Part shown: one piece after another, positions 1 to 12,080 of the stretch
Layout: each line of letters opens with the position of its first letter
Position numbering within the stretch: position 1 is the stretch's first letter
Assembly (NCBI RefSeq): GCF_000003605.2
Contig: NW_003133645.1
Span: 1 to 36,016 of the forward strand
Length of the DNA: 36,016 nucleotides
Origin: Saccoglossus kowalevskii
Taxonomy: Eukaryota > Hemichordata > Enteropneusta > Harrimaniidae
Reading direction: 5' to 3'
Program-made: the position numbers and the translations under genes
The notes under the pieces: generated by a model
What the model saw: the letters and a program-made list of their open reading frames with translations, nothing else
Told to the model about the DNA's origin: nothing
Database searches by the model: none

Positions 1-225
1 GTCCATAATATGGCGTGGTGTCCATGCCAAATTTAACGTCCATAATATGGCGTGGTATCTATGTCAAAATTAACGTCCATAATATGGCGCGGTATCTATT
101 CCAAAATTAACGTCCATAATATGGCACGGTATCTATGCTAAAATTAACATCCATAATATGGCGCTGTATCCATGCCAAAATTAACGTTCATAATATGGCC
201 CGCTATCCATGCCAAAATTAACGTC
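1..225. repeat. Lead-in monomers, mixed types
   Basis: About six satellite units at the left edge, before the first recognisable 1293-bp block. The last ones, a GCGCTGTATCC unit followed by a GGCCCGCTATCC unit, are the same pair that precedes the family-A blocks near 9.2, 17.5 and 33.4 kb, so the family-A context probably starts within this stretch. The array clearly continues beyond the window on the left. Confidence 0.8.
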
Positions 226-306
226 CATAATATGGTGTGGAATCCATGGCAAAATTAACGTCCATAATATGGCGCGGTATCCATGGCAAAATGAACGTCC
301 ATAATA

Positions 307-325
307 TGGCACGGTATCCGTGCCA
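307..325. other. Perfect 19-bp dyad inside a monomer
   Basis: TGGCACGGTATCCGTGCCA has 8-bp arms that are exact reverse complements around a TAT centre. Most units carry the same dyad with one or two arm mismatches. A second perfect version with different arm bases (CATGG/CCATG) lies at 10780-10798. Confidence 0.9.
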
Positions 326-1154
326 CAATTAACGTCCATAATATGGCGCGGTGTCCATGCCAAAATTAACGTTGATAATATGGCGCGGTATCCATGTCAA
401 AATTAACGTCCATAATATGACGCGGTATCCATGCCAAAATTAACGTCCATAATATGGCGCGGTATCCGTGCCAAAATTAACGTCCATAATATGGCGCGGT
501 ATCCATGTCAAAATTAACATCCATAATACGTTGTGGTATCTATGCCAAAATTAACGTCCATAATATGGCACGGTATCTATGCCAAAATTAACGTCCATAA
601 TATGGCGCGGTATCTATGCCAAATTAATGTCCATAATATGGCAAGGTATCTATGCCAAAATTAACGTCCATATTATGGCGCAGTATACATGTCAAAATTA
701 ACATCCATAATATGGCGCGGTATCTATGCCAAAATTAACGTCCATAATATGGCGCGGTAACGATGCCAAAATCAACGTCCATAATATGGCACGGTATCCA
801 TGTCAAAATTAACGTCCATAATATGGCGCGGTATCCATGCCAAAATTAACGGGCATAATATGGCGCGGTGTCCATGCCAAAATTAACGTCCATATTATGG
901 CGCAGTATACATGTCAAAATTAACATCCATAATATGGCGCGGTATCTATGCCAAAATTAATGTCCATAATATGGCGTGGTATCCATGCCAAAATAAATGT
1001 CCATAATATGGCACGGTATCTATGCCAAAATTAACGTTCATAATATGGCGCGGTATCTATGCCAAATTAACGTCCATAATATGGCACGATATGTATGCCA
1101 AAATTAACGTCCATAATATGGCGCGGTATCCATGTCAAAATTAACGTCCATAAT

Positions 1155-1191
1155 ATGGCGCGGTATCCATGCCAAAATTAACGTCCATAAT
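1155..1191. repeat. Representative consensus monomer (37 bp)
   Basis: This copy matches the majority base at every position, and the next unit starts directly at 1192. Read from ATGG it contains GCGCGG (two CpGs), GGTATCC, ATGCC, AAAATTAACGT (one CpG) and CCATAAT. Short palindromes fill it: CCATA-A-TATGG across the unit junction, AATT, TTAA, ACGT and GCGC. The plus strand has stop triplets in TTAAC and CATAAT. The minus strand has a single stop (TAA, from TTAACG). Confidence 0.95.
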
Positions 1192-1518
1192 ATGGCGCGG
1201 TATCCATGCCAAAATTAACGTCTATAATATGGCGTGGTATCCATGCCAAAATTAACGTCCATAATATGGCGCGGTATCCATGCCAAAATCAACGTCCATA
1301 ATATGGCGCGGTATCCATGCCGTAATCAACGTCCATAATATGGCGCGATATCCATGCCAAGATTAACGTGCATATTATGGCGCTGTATCCATGTTAAAAT
1401 TAACGTCCATAATATGGCACGGTATCCGTGCCAAAAATAACGTCCATAATATGGCGCGGTATCCATGCCAAAATTAACGTCCATAATATGGCACGGTATC
1501 CATGCTAAAATTAACGTC

Positions 1519-2615
1519 CATAATATGGTGTGGAATCCATGGCAAAATTAACGTCCATAATATGGCGCGGTATCCGTGCCACAATTAACGTCCATAATAT
1601 GGCGCGGTATCCGTGCCACAATTAACGTCCATAATATGGCGCGGTGTCCATGCCAAAATTAACGTTGATAATATGGCGCGGTATCCATGTCAAAATTAAC
1701 GTCCATAATATGACGCGGTATCCATGCCAAAATTAACGTCCATAATATGGCGCGGTATCCGTGCCAAAATTAACGTCCATAATATGGCGCGGTATCCATG
1801 TCAAAATTAACATCCATAATACGTTGTGGTATCTATGCCAAAATTAACGTCCATAATATGGCACGGTATCTATGCCAAAATTAACGTCCATAATATGGCG
1901 CGGTATCTATGCCAAATTAATGTCCATAATATGGCAAGGTATCTATGCCAAAATTAACGTCCATATTATGGCGCAGTATACATGTCAAAATTAACATCCA
2001 TAATATGGCGCGGTATCTATGCCAAAATTAACGTCCATAATATGGCGCGGTAACGATGCCAAAATCAACGTCCATAATATGGCACGGTATCCATGTCAAA
2101 ATTAACGTCCATAATATGGCGCGGTATCCATGCCAAAATTAACGGGCATGATATGGCGCGGTGTCCATGCCAAAATTAACGTCCATATTATGGCGCAGTA
2201 TACATGTCAAAATTAACATCCATAATATGGCGCGGTATCTATGCCAAAATTAACGTCCATAATATGGCGTGGTATCCATGCCAAAATAAATGTCCATAAT
2301 ATGGCACGGTATCTATGCCAAAATTAACGTTCATAATATGGCGCGGTATCTATGCCAAATTAACGTCCATAATATGGCACGATATGTATGCCAAAATTAA
2401 CGTCCATAATATGGCGCGGTATCCATGTCAAAATTAACGTCCATAATATGGCGCGGTATCCATGCCAAAATTAACGTCCATAATATGGCGCGGTATCCAT
2501 GCCAAAATTAACGTCTATAATATGGCGTGGTATCCATGCCAAAATTAACGTCCATAATATGGCGCGGTATCCATGCCAAAATCAACGTCCATAATATGGT
2601 GTGGTATCCATGCCA
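1519..2615. repeat. Family-A higher-order block, copy 2
   Basis: Direct repeat of 226 to about 1322 at an offset of 1293 bp. The two copies differ by scattered substitutions only, for example a GTATCCATGGC unit near 280 corresponds to GTATCCGTGCC here. After about 2615 the match is lost and the linker block begins. Confidence 0.88.
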
Positions 2616-3564
2616 AAATCAACGTCCATAATATGGCACGGTATCCATGCCAAAATTAACGTGCATATTATGGCGTGGTATCCATGCCAAAATAAACGTC
2701 CATAATATGGTGCGGCATCCATGCCAAAATGAACGTTCATAATATGGCGCGGTATCCATGCCAAAATTAACGACCATAATATGGCGCGGTATCCATGTCA
2801 AAATTAACGTCCATAATATGGTGCGGTATCCATGCCAAAATCAACGTCCATAATATGGCGCGGTATCCATGCCAAGATTAACGTGCATATTATGGCGCGG
2901 AATCCATGTTAAAATTAACGTCCATAATATGGCGCGGTATCCATGCCAAAATCAACGTCCATAATATGGCGCAATATCCATGCAAAAATGAACGTCCATA
3001 ATATGGCGCGGTATCCATGCCAAGATTAACGTGCATATTATGGCGCGGAATCCATGTTAAAATTAACGTCCATAATATGGTGTGGTATCCATGGCAAAAT
3101 TAACGTCCATAATATGGCGCAGATCCGTGCCAAAATTAACGTCCATAATATGGCACGGTGTCCATGCCAAAATTAACGTCCATAATATGGCGTGGTATCT
3201 ATGTCAAAATTAATGTCCATACATGTAATATGGCGCGGTATCTATGCCAAAATTAAAGTTCATATTATGGCGCGGTATCCATGCCAAAATTAACGTCCAT
3301 AATATGGCGCGGTATCTAAGCCAAAATTAACGTCCATAATATGGCGCGGTATCCATGCCAAAATGAACGTTCATAATCTGGCGTGGTATCCATGCCAAAA
3401 TTAAAGTCCATAATATGGCGCGGTATCCATGTCAAAATTAACGTCCATAATATGGCGCGGTATCCATGCCAAAATGAATGTCCATAATATGGCACGGTAT
3501 CGATGCCAAAATTAACGTCTTTAATATGGCGCTGTATCCATGCCAAAATTAACGTTCATAATAT
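2616..3564. repeat. Linker block shared with about 21.96-22.91 kb
   Basis: Monomers rich in CCAAGATTAACGTG and ATGTTAAAATT variants, ending with a GCGCTGTATCC unit. The block recurs 19344 bp downstream with no net indel: the TCCATACATGTAATATGG insertion unit lies at 3222 and 22566, and the GGCCCGC marker that follows the block lies at 3565 and 22909. It joins family A to family B. Confidence 0.85.
3222..3227. other. 6-bp CATGTA insertion, founder-type marker of 43-bp monomers
   Basis: TCCATA is followed by CATGTA before ATATGG resumes, giving a 43-bp unit. The same insertion occurs at 4411, 6967, 12179, 22566, 23719 and 28491, always after a TATCTATGTCAAAATTAATG context and before a TTAAAGTTCATATT unit. 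It is best explained by one event followed by block duplication. Confidence 0.88.
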
Positions 3565-6120
3565 GGCCCGCTATCCATGCCAAAATTAACGTCCATAATA
3601 TGGCGTGGTATCTATGTCAAAATTAATGTCCATAATATGGCGTGGTATCTATGCCAAAATTAAAGTTCATATTATGGCGCGGTATCCATGCCAAAATTAA
3701 CATCCATAATATGGCGCGGTATCTAAGCCAAAATTAACGTCCATAATATCGCGCGGTATCCATGCCAAAATGAACGTTCATAATATGGCGCGGTATCCAT
3801 GCCAAAATTAACGTCCAATATATGGCGCGGTATCCATGTCAAAATTAACGTCCATAATATGGCGCGGTATCCATGCCAAAATGAACGTCCATAATATGGC
3901 GTGGTATCCTTGTCAAAATCAACGTCCTTAATATGGCGCGGTATCCGTGCCTAAATAAACGTCCATAATATGGCGCGGTATCCATGTCAAAATTAACGTC
4001 CATAATATGGCGCTGTATCCGTGCCAAAATTAACGTGCATAATATGGCGCGGTGTCCATGCCAAAATTAACGTCCATATTATGGCGCAGTATACATGTCA
4101 AAATTATCATCCAGAATATGGCGCGGTATCCATGCCAAAATCAACGTCCATAATATGGCGCGATATCCATGCAAAAATCAACGTCCATAATATGGCGCGG
4201 TATCCATGCCAAGATTAACGTGCATATTATGGCGCGGAATCCATGTTAAAATTAACGTCCATAATATGGTGTGGTATCCATGGCAAAATTAACGTCCATA
4301 ATATGGCGCAGATCCGTGCCAAAATTAACGTCCATAATATGGCGCGGTGTCCATGCCAAAATTAACGTCCATAATATGGCGTGGTATCTATGTCAAAATT
4401 AATGTCCATACATGTAATATGGCGCGGTATCTATGCCAAAATTAAAGTTCATATTATGGCGCGGTATCCATGCCAAAATTAACGACCATAATATGGCGCG
4501 GTATCTAAGCCAAAATTAACGTCCATAATATGGCGCGGTATCCATGCCAAAATGAACGTTCATAATCTGGCGTGGTATCCATGCCAAAATTAAAGTACAT
4601 AATATGGCGCGGTATCCATGTCAAAATTAACGTCCATAAAATGGCGCGGTATCCATGCCAAAATGAACGTCCATAATATGGCGCGGTATCCTTGTCAAAA
4701 TCAACGTCCTTAATATGGCGCGGTATCCGTGCCAAAATAAACGTCCATAATATGGCGCGGTATCCATGTCAAAATTAACGTCCATAATATGGCGCGGTAT
4801 CCGTGCCAAAATCAACGTGCATAATATGGCGCGGTGTCCATGCCAAAATTAACGTCCATATTATGGCGCAGTATACATGTCAAAATTAACATCCAGAATA
4901 TGGCGCGGTATCTATGCCAAAATTAACGTCCATAATATAGCGCAGTATCCATGCCAAAATTAATGTCCATAATATGGCACGGTATCTATGCCAAAATTAA
5001 CGTCTATAATATGGCGCGGTATCTATGCCAAATTAACGTCCATAATATTTCATGGCATCTATGCCAAAATTAACGTCCATAATATGGCGCGATATCCATG
5101 CCAAAATTAACGTCCATAATATGGCACGGTATCGATGCCAAAATTAACGTCTTTAATATGGCACTGTATCCATGCCAAAATTAACGTTCATAATATGGCC
5201 CGCTATCCATGCCAAAATTAACGTCCATAATATGGCGTGGTATCTACGTCAAAATTAATGTCCATAATATGGCGTGGTATCTATGCCAAAATTAAAGTTC
5301 ATATTATGGCGCGGTATCCATGCCAAAATAAACGTCCATAATATGGCGTGGTATCTAAGCCAAAATTAACGTCCATAATATCGCGCGGTATCCATGCCAA
5401 AATGAACGTTCATAATATGGCGCGGTATCTATGCCAAAATTAACGTCCAAAATATGGCGCGGTATCCATGTCAAAATTAACGTCCATAATATGGCGTGGT
5501 ATCCATGCCAAAATGAACGTCCATAATATGGCGCGGTATCCTTGTCAAAATCAACGTCCTTAATATGGCGCGGTATTCGTGCCTAAATAAACGTCCATAA
5601 TATGGCGCGGTATCCATGTCAAAATTAACGTCCATAATATGGCGCGGTATCCGTGCCAAAATTAACGTGCATAATATGGCGCGGTGTCCATGCCAAAATT
5701 AACGTCCATATTATGGCGCAGTATACATGTCAAAATTAACATCCAGAATATGGCGCGGTATCTATGCCAAAATTAATGTCCATAATATAGCGCAGTATCC
5801 ATGCCAAAATTAATGTCCATAATATGGCACGGTATCTATGCCAAAATTAACGTCCATAATATGGTGCGGTATCTATGCCAAATTAACGTCCATAATATTT
5901 CATGGCATCTATGCCAAAATTAACGTCCATAATTTGGCGCGATATCCATGCCCAAATTAACGTCCATAATATGGCACGGTATCCATGCCAAAATTAACGT
6001 CTTTAATATGGCGTGGTAACCATGCCAAAATTAACGTCCATAATATGTCGCGGTATCCATGCTAAAATCAACGTCCATAATATGGCACGGTTTCCATGCC
6101 AAAATTAACGTCTTTAATAT
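3565..6120. repeat. Family-B higher-order unit, tandem copy 1 (2556 bp)
   Basis: About 69 units. Every marker I checked recurs exactly 2556 bp later: GGCCCGC (3565 and 6121), the CATGTA insertion (4411 and 6967), and the two ATATTTCATGGC units (5048 and 7604; 5898 and 8454). By eye I find roughly eight substitutions and no indel between copies, so identity is above 99%. The breakpoint lies inside a unit, after CTTTAATAT at 6120. Confidence 0.93.
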
Positions 6121-8676
6121 GGCCCGCTATCCATGCCAAAATTAACGTCCATAATATGGCGTGGTATCTATGTCAAAATTAATGTCCATAATATGGCGTG
6201 GTATCTATGCCAAAATTAAAGTTCATATTATGGCGCGGTATCCATGCCAAAATTAACATCCATAATATGGCGCGGTATCTAAGCCAAAATTAACGTCCAT
6301 AATATCGCGCGGTATCCATGCCAAAATGAACGTTCATAATATGGCGCGGTATCCATGCCAAAATTAACGTCCAATATATGGCGCGGTATCCATGTCAAAA
6401 TTAACGTCCATAATATGGCGCGGTATCCATGCCAAAATGAACGTCCATAATATGGCGTGGTATCCTTGTCAAAATCAACGTCCTTAATATGGCGTGGTAT
6501 CCGTGCCTAAATAAACGTCCATAATATGGCGCGGTATCCATGTCAAAATTAACGTCCATAATATGGCGCTGTATCCGTGCCAAAATTAACGTGCATAATA
6601 TGGCGCGGTGTCCATGCCAAAATTAACGTCCATATTATGGCGCAGTATACATGTCAAAATTATCATCCAGAATATGGCGCGGTATCCATGCCAAAATCAA
6701 CGTCCATAATATGGCGCGATATCCATGCAAAAATCAACGTCCATAATATGGCGCGGTATCCATGCCAAGATTAACGTGCATATTATGGCGCGGATTCCAT
6801 GTTAAAATTAACGTCCATAATATGGTGTGGTATCCATGGCAAAATTAACGTCCATAATATGGCGCAGATCCGTGCCAAAATTAACGTCCATAATATGGCG
6901 CGGTGTCCATGCCAAAATTAACGTCCATAATATGGCGTGGTATCTATGTCAAAATTAATGTCCATACATGTAATATGGCGCGGTATCTATGCCAAAATTA
7001 AAGTTCATATTATGGCGCGGTATCCATGCCAAAATTAACGTCCATAATATGGCGCGGTATCTAAGCCAAAATTAACGTCCATAATATGGCGCGGTATCCA
7101 TGCCAAAATGAACGTTCATAATCTGGCGTGGTATCCATGCCAAAATTAAAGTACATAATATGGCGCGGTATCCATGTCAAAATTAACGTCCATAAAATGG
7201 CGCGGTATCCATGCCAAAATGAACGTCCATAATATGGCGCGGTATCCTTGTCAAAATCAACGTCCTTAATATGGCGCGGTATCCGTGCCAAAATAAACGT
7301 CCATAATATGGCGCGGTATCCATGTCAAAATTAACGTCCATAATATGGCGCGGTATCCGTGCCAAAATCAACGTGCATAATATGGCGCGGTGTCCATGCC
7401 AAAATTAACGTCCATATTATGGCGCAGTATACATGTCAAAATTAACATCCAGAATATGGCGCGGTATCTATGCCAAAATTAACGTCCATAATATAGCGCA
7501 GTATCCATGCCAAAATTAATGTCCATAATATGGCACGGTATCTATGCCAAAATTAACGTCCATAATATGGCGCGGTATCTATGCCAAATTAACGTCCATA
7601 ATATTTCATGGCATCTATGCCAAAATTAACGTCCATAATATGGCGCGATATCCATGCCAAAATTAACGTCCATAATATGGCACGGTATCGATGCCAAAAT
7701 TAACGTCTTTAATATGGCACTGTATCCATGCCAAAATTAACGTTCATAATATGGCCCGCTATCCATGCCAAAATTAACGTCCATAATATGGCGTGGTATC
7801 TACGTCAAAATTAATGTCCATAATATGGCGTGGTATCTATGCCAAAATTAAAGTTCATATTATGGCGCGGTATCCATGCCAAAATAAACGTCCATAATAT
7901 GGCGTGGTATCTAAGCCAAAATTAACGTCCATAATATCGCGCGGTATCCATGCCAAAATGAACGTTCATAATATGGCGCGGTATCCATGCCAAAATTAAC
8001 GTCCAAAATATGGCGCGGTATCCATGTCAAAATTAACGTCCATAATATGGCGTGGTAACCATGCCAAAATGAACGTCCATAATATGGCGCGGTATCCTTG
8101 TCAAAATCAACGTCCTTAATAGGGCGCGGTATTCGTGCCTAAATAAACGTCCATAATATGGCGCGGTATCCATGTCAAAATTAACGTCCATAATATGGCG
8201 CGGTATCCGTGCCAAAATTAACGTGCATAATATGGCGCGGTGTCCATGCCAAAATTAACGTCCATATTATGGCGCAGTATACATGTCAAAATTAACATCC
8301 AGAATATGGCGCGGTATCTATGCCAAAATTAATGTCCATAATATAGCGCAGTATCCATGCCAAAATTAATGTCCATAATATGGCACGGTATCTATGCCAA
8401 AATTAACGTCCATAATATGGTGCGGTATCTATGCCAAATTAACGTCCATAATATTTCATGGCATCTATGCCAAAATTAACGTCCATAATTTGGCGCGATA
8501 TCCATGCCCAAATTAACGTCCATAATATGGCACGGTATCCATGCCAAAATTAACGTCTTTAATATGGCGTGGTAACCATGCCAAAATTAACGTCCATAAT
8601 ATGTCGCGGTATCCATGCTAAAATCAACGTCCATAATATGGCACGGTTTCCATGCCAAAATTAACGTCTTTAATAT
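6121..8676. repeat. Family-B higher-order unit, tandem copy 2 (2556 bp)
   Basis: Directly abuts copy 1. At its end the sequence after CTTTAATAT changes from GGCCCGC to GGAGTGG, which is the continuation also seen at about 25.32 kb, where family B is present once. This marks the copy as the product of a recent tandem duplication. Differences from copy 1 include GGTAACC at 8053 (GGTATCC at 5497), TAATAGGGCG near 8120 and GGATTCC near 6794. Confidence 0.93.
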
Positions 8677-8944
8677 GGAGTGGTATCCATGCCAAAATTA
8701 ACGTCCATAATATGGCACGGTATCCACGCCAAAATTAACGTCTTTAATATGGCGCGGTATCCATGCCAAAATTAACGTCCATAATATGGCGTGGTATCCA
8801 TGCCAAAATGAACGTTCATAATATGGCGCGGTATCCATGCCAAAATTAACGACCATAATATGGCGCGGTATCCATGCCAAAATCAACGTCCATAATATGG
8901 CGCGGTATCGATGTCAAAATCAACGTCCATAATATGGCGCGTAT
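8677..8944. repeat. Family-B downstream flank
   Basis: About seven units with GGAGTGGTATCC, CCACGCC and TTAACGACC variants. They follow family B here and also at about 25.32-25.56 kb, and they match 14.67-14.92 kb. The block ends at a 36-bp unit with a missing G (GCGCGTATC near 8938), where the sequence switches to family A. Confidence 0.8.
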
Positions 8945-11700
8945 CTATGCCAAAATTAACGTCCATAATATAGCGCAGTATCCATGCCAAAATTAATGTC
9001 CATAATATGGCACGGTATCTATGGCAAAATTAACGTCCATAATATGGCGCAGTATCTATGCCAAATTAACGTCCATAATATTTCATGGCATCTATGCCAA
9101 AATTAACGTCCATAATATGGCGCGATATCCATGCCAAAATTAACGTCCATAATATGGCACGGTATCGATGCCAAAATTAACGTCTTTAATATGGCGCTGT
9201 ATCCATGCCAAAATTAACGTTCATAATATGGCCCGCTATCCATGCCAAAATTAACGTCCATAATATGGTGTGGAATCCATGGCAAAATTAACGTCCATAA
9301 TATGGCGCGGTATCCATGGCAAAATTAACGTCCATAATATGGCACGGTATCCGTGCCAAAATTAACGTCCATAATATGGCGCGGTGTCCATGCCAAAATT
9401 AACGTTGATAATATGGCGCGGTATCCATGTCAAAATTCACGTCCATAATAAGACGCGGTATCCATGCCAAAATTAACGTCCATAATATGGCGCGGTATCC
9501 GTGCCAAAATTAACGTCCATAATATGGTGCGGTATCCATGTCAAAATTAACATCCATAATACGTTGTGGTATCTATGCCAAAATTAACGTCCATAATATG
9601 GCACGGTATCTATGCCAAAATTAACGTCCATAATATGGCGCGGTATCTATGCCAAATTAACGTCCATAATATGGCAAGGTATCTATGCCAAAATTAACGT
9701 CCATAATATGGCACGGTATCTATGCCAAAATTAATGTCCATAATATGGTGCTGTATCCATGCCAAAATTAATGTTCATAATATGGCGTGGTATCCATGCC
9801 AAAATTAACGTCCATAATATGGCACGGTATCCATGTCAAAATTAACGTCCATAATATGGCGCGGTATCCATGCCAAAATTAACATGCATAATATGGCGCG
9901 GTGTCCATGCCAAAATTAACGTCCATATTATGGCGCAGTATACATGTCAAAATTAACATCCATAATATGGCGCGGTATCTATGCCAAAATTAACGTCCAT
10001 AATATGGCGTGGTATCCATGCCAAAATTAATGTCCATAATATGGCACGGTATCTGTGCCAAAATTAACGTTCATAATATGGCGCGGTATCTATGCCAAAT
10101 TAACGTCCATAAGATGGCACGATATGTATGCCAAAATTAACGTCCATAATATGGCGCGGTATCCATGTCAAAATTAACGTCCATAATATGGCGCGGTATC
10201 CATGCCAAAATTAACGTCCATAATATGGCGCAGTATCCATGCCAAAATCAACGTCCATAATATGGCGCGGTATCCATGCCAAAATCAACGTCCATAATAT
10301 GGCGCGGTATCCATGCCAAGATTAACGTGCATATTATGGCGCTGTATCCATGTTAAAATTAATGTCCATAATATGGCGCGGTATCCATGCCAAAAATAAC
10401 ATCCATAATATGGCGCGGTATCCATGCCAAAATTAACGTCCATAATATGGCACGGTATCTATGCCAAAATTAACGTCCATAATATGGCGCGATATCTATG
10501 ACAAATTAATGTCCATAATATGGCGTCGTATCCATGTCAAAATTAACGTCCATAATATGGCGCGGTATCCGTGCCAAAAATAACGTCCATAATATGGCGC
10601 AGTATCCATGTCAAAATTAATGTCCATAATATGGCGTGGTATCCATGCCAAAATTAACGTCCATAATATGGCGCAGTATCCATGCCAAAATTAACGTCCA
10701 TAATATAGCACGGTATCCATGCTAAAATTAACGTCAATAATATGGCGCGGTATCCATGCCAAAATTAACGTCCATAATATGGCATGGTATCCATGCCAAG
10801 ATTAACGTGCATATTATGGCGCGGAATCCATGTTAAAATTAACGTCCATAATATGGCGCGGTATCCATGCCAAAATCAACGTCCATAATATGGCGCGATA
10901 TCCATGCAAAAATCAACGTCCATAATATGGCGCGGTATCCATGCCAAGATTAACGTGCATATTATGGCGTGGAATCCATGTTAAAATTAACGTCCATAAT
11001 ATGGCGTGGTATCCATGGCAAAATTAACGTCCATAATATGGCGCAGATCCGTGCCAAAATTAACGTCCATAATATGGCGCGGTGTCCATGCCAAAATTAA
11101 CGTCCATAATATGGCATGGTATCTATGTCAAAATTAATGTCCATAATATGGCGCGGTATCTATGCCAAAATTAAAGTTCATATTATGGTGCGGTATCCAT
11201 GCCAAAATTAACGTCCATAATATGGCGCGGTATCTAAGCCAAAATTAAAGTCCATAATATGGCGCGGTATCCATGCCAAAATGAACGTTCATAATATGGC
11301 GCGGTATCCATGCCAAAATTAACGTCCATAATATGGCGTGGTATCCATGTCAAAATTAACGTCCATAATATGGCGCGGTATCCATGCCAAAATAAACGTC
11401 CATAATATGGCGCAGTATCCATGTCAAAATTAACGTCCATACTATGGCGCGGTATCCGTGACAAAATTAATGTGCATAATATGGCGCGGTGTCCATGCCA
11501 AAATTAACGTCCATATTATGGCGCAGTATACATGTCAAAATTAACATCCAGAATATGGCGCGGTATCTATGCCAAAATTAACGTCCATAATATAGTGCAG
11601 TATCCATGCCAAAATTAATGTCCATAATATGGCACGGTATCTATGCCAAAATTAACGTCCATAATATGGTGCGGTATCTATGCCAAATTAACGTCCATAA
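8945..11700. repeat. Extended family-A block, copy 3
   Basis: Contains the family-A marker order (ATATTTCATGGC at 9081, ACGTTGTGG at 9561) and continues through CGACAAATT-like, GCGTCGTATCC and ATAGCACGG units into a CTAAGCC unit at 11234. It matches 17.26-19.87 kb at offset 8317, falling to 8168 after loss of about four units, and 33.11-35.78 kb. The match ends at about 11700, where the ATATTTCATGGC unit found in the 17-kb copy is replaced by CCAAGATT units. Confidence 0.85.
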
Positions 11701-12080
11701 TATGGCGCGGTATCCATGCCAAGATTAACGTGCATATTATGGCGCGGAATCCATGTTAAAATTAACGTTCATAATATGGCGCGGTATCCATGCCAAAATC
11801 AATGTCCATAATATGGCGCGATATCCATGCAAAAATCAACGTCCATAATATGGCACGGTATCCATGCCAAGATTAACGTGCATATTATGGCGCGGAATCC
11901 ATGTTAAAATTAACATCCATAATATGGCGTGGTATCCATGGCAAAATTAACGTCCATAATATGGCGCAGATCCGTGCCAAAATTAAAGTTCATATTATGG
12001 CGAGGTATCCATGCCAAAATTAACGTCCATAATATGGTGCGGTATCTAAGCCAAAATTAACGTCCATAATATGGCGCAGA
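11701..12080. repeat. CCAAGATT / ATGTTAAAATT monomer block
   Basis: About ten units alternating CCAAGATTAACGTGC, GGAATCCATGTT and ATGCAAAAATC variants. The first 270 bp resemble 14.93-15.19 kb, 25.58-25.85 kb and 30.35-30.62 kb. It includes two GCGCAGATCC 36-bp units. It joins extended family A to the block shared with 23.6 kb. Confidence 0.75.

Larger units (their letters stand above)
226..1518. repeat. Family-A higher-order block, copy 1 (1293-bp period)
   Basis: About 35 units. Diagnostic variants recur 1293 bp later: GGTGTGGAATCC (233 and 1526), GTTGATAATATGG (371 and 1664), ACGTTGTGG (528 and 1821), CACGATATG (1085 and 2378) and TCTATAATATGG (1221 and 2514). The constant offset means no net indel between the two copies over about 1.1 kb. 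The same variant order appears in the blocks starting near 9.28, 17.58 and 33.44 kb. Confidence 0.9.

Noticed and set aside
4021-4218. Plus-strand frame of 65 codons, repeated at 6577-6774
   Set aside because: It lies wholly within satellite units and is duplicated only because the 2556-bp block is. It exists where TTATC and AATC variants replace TTAAC.
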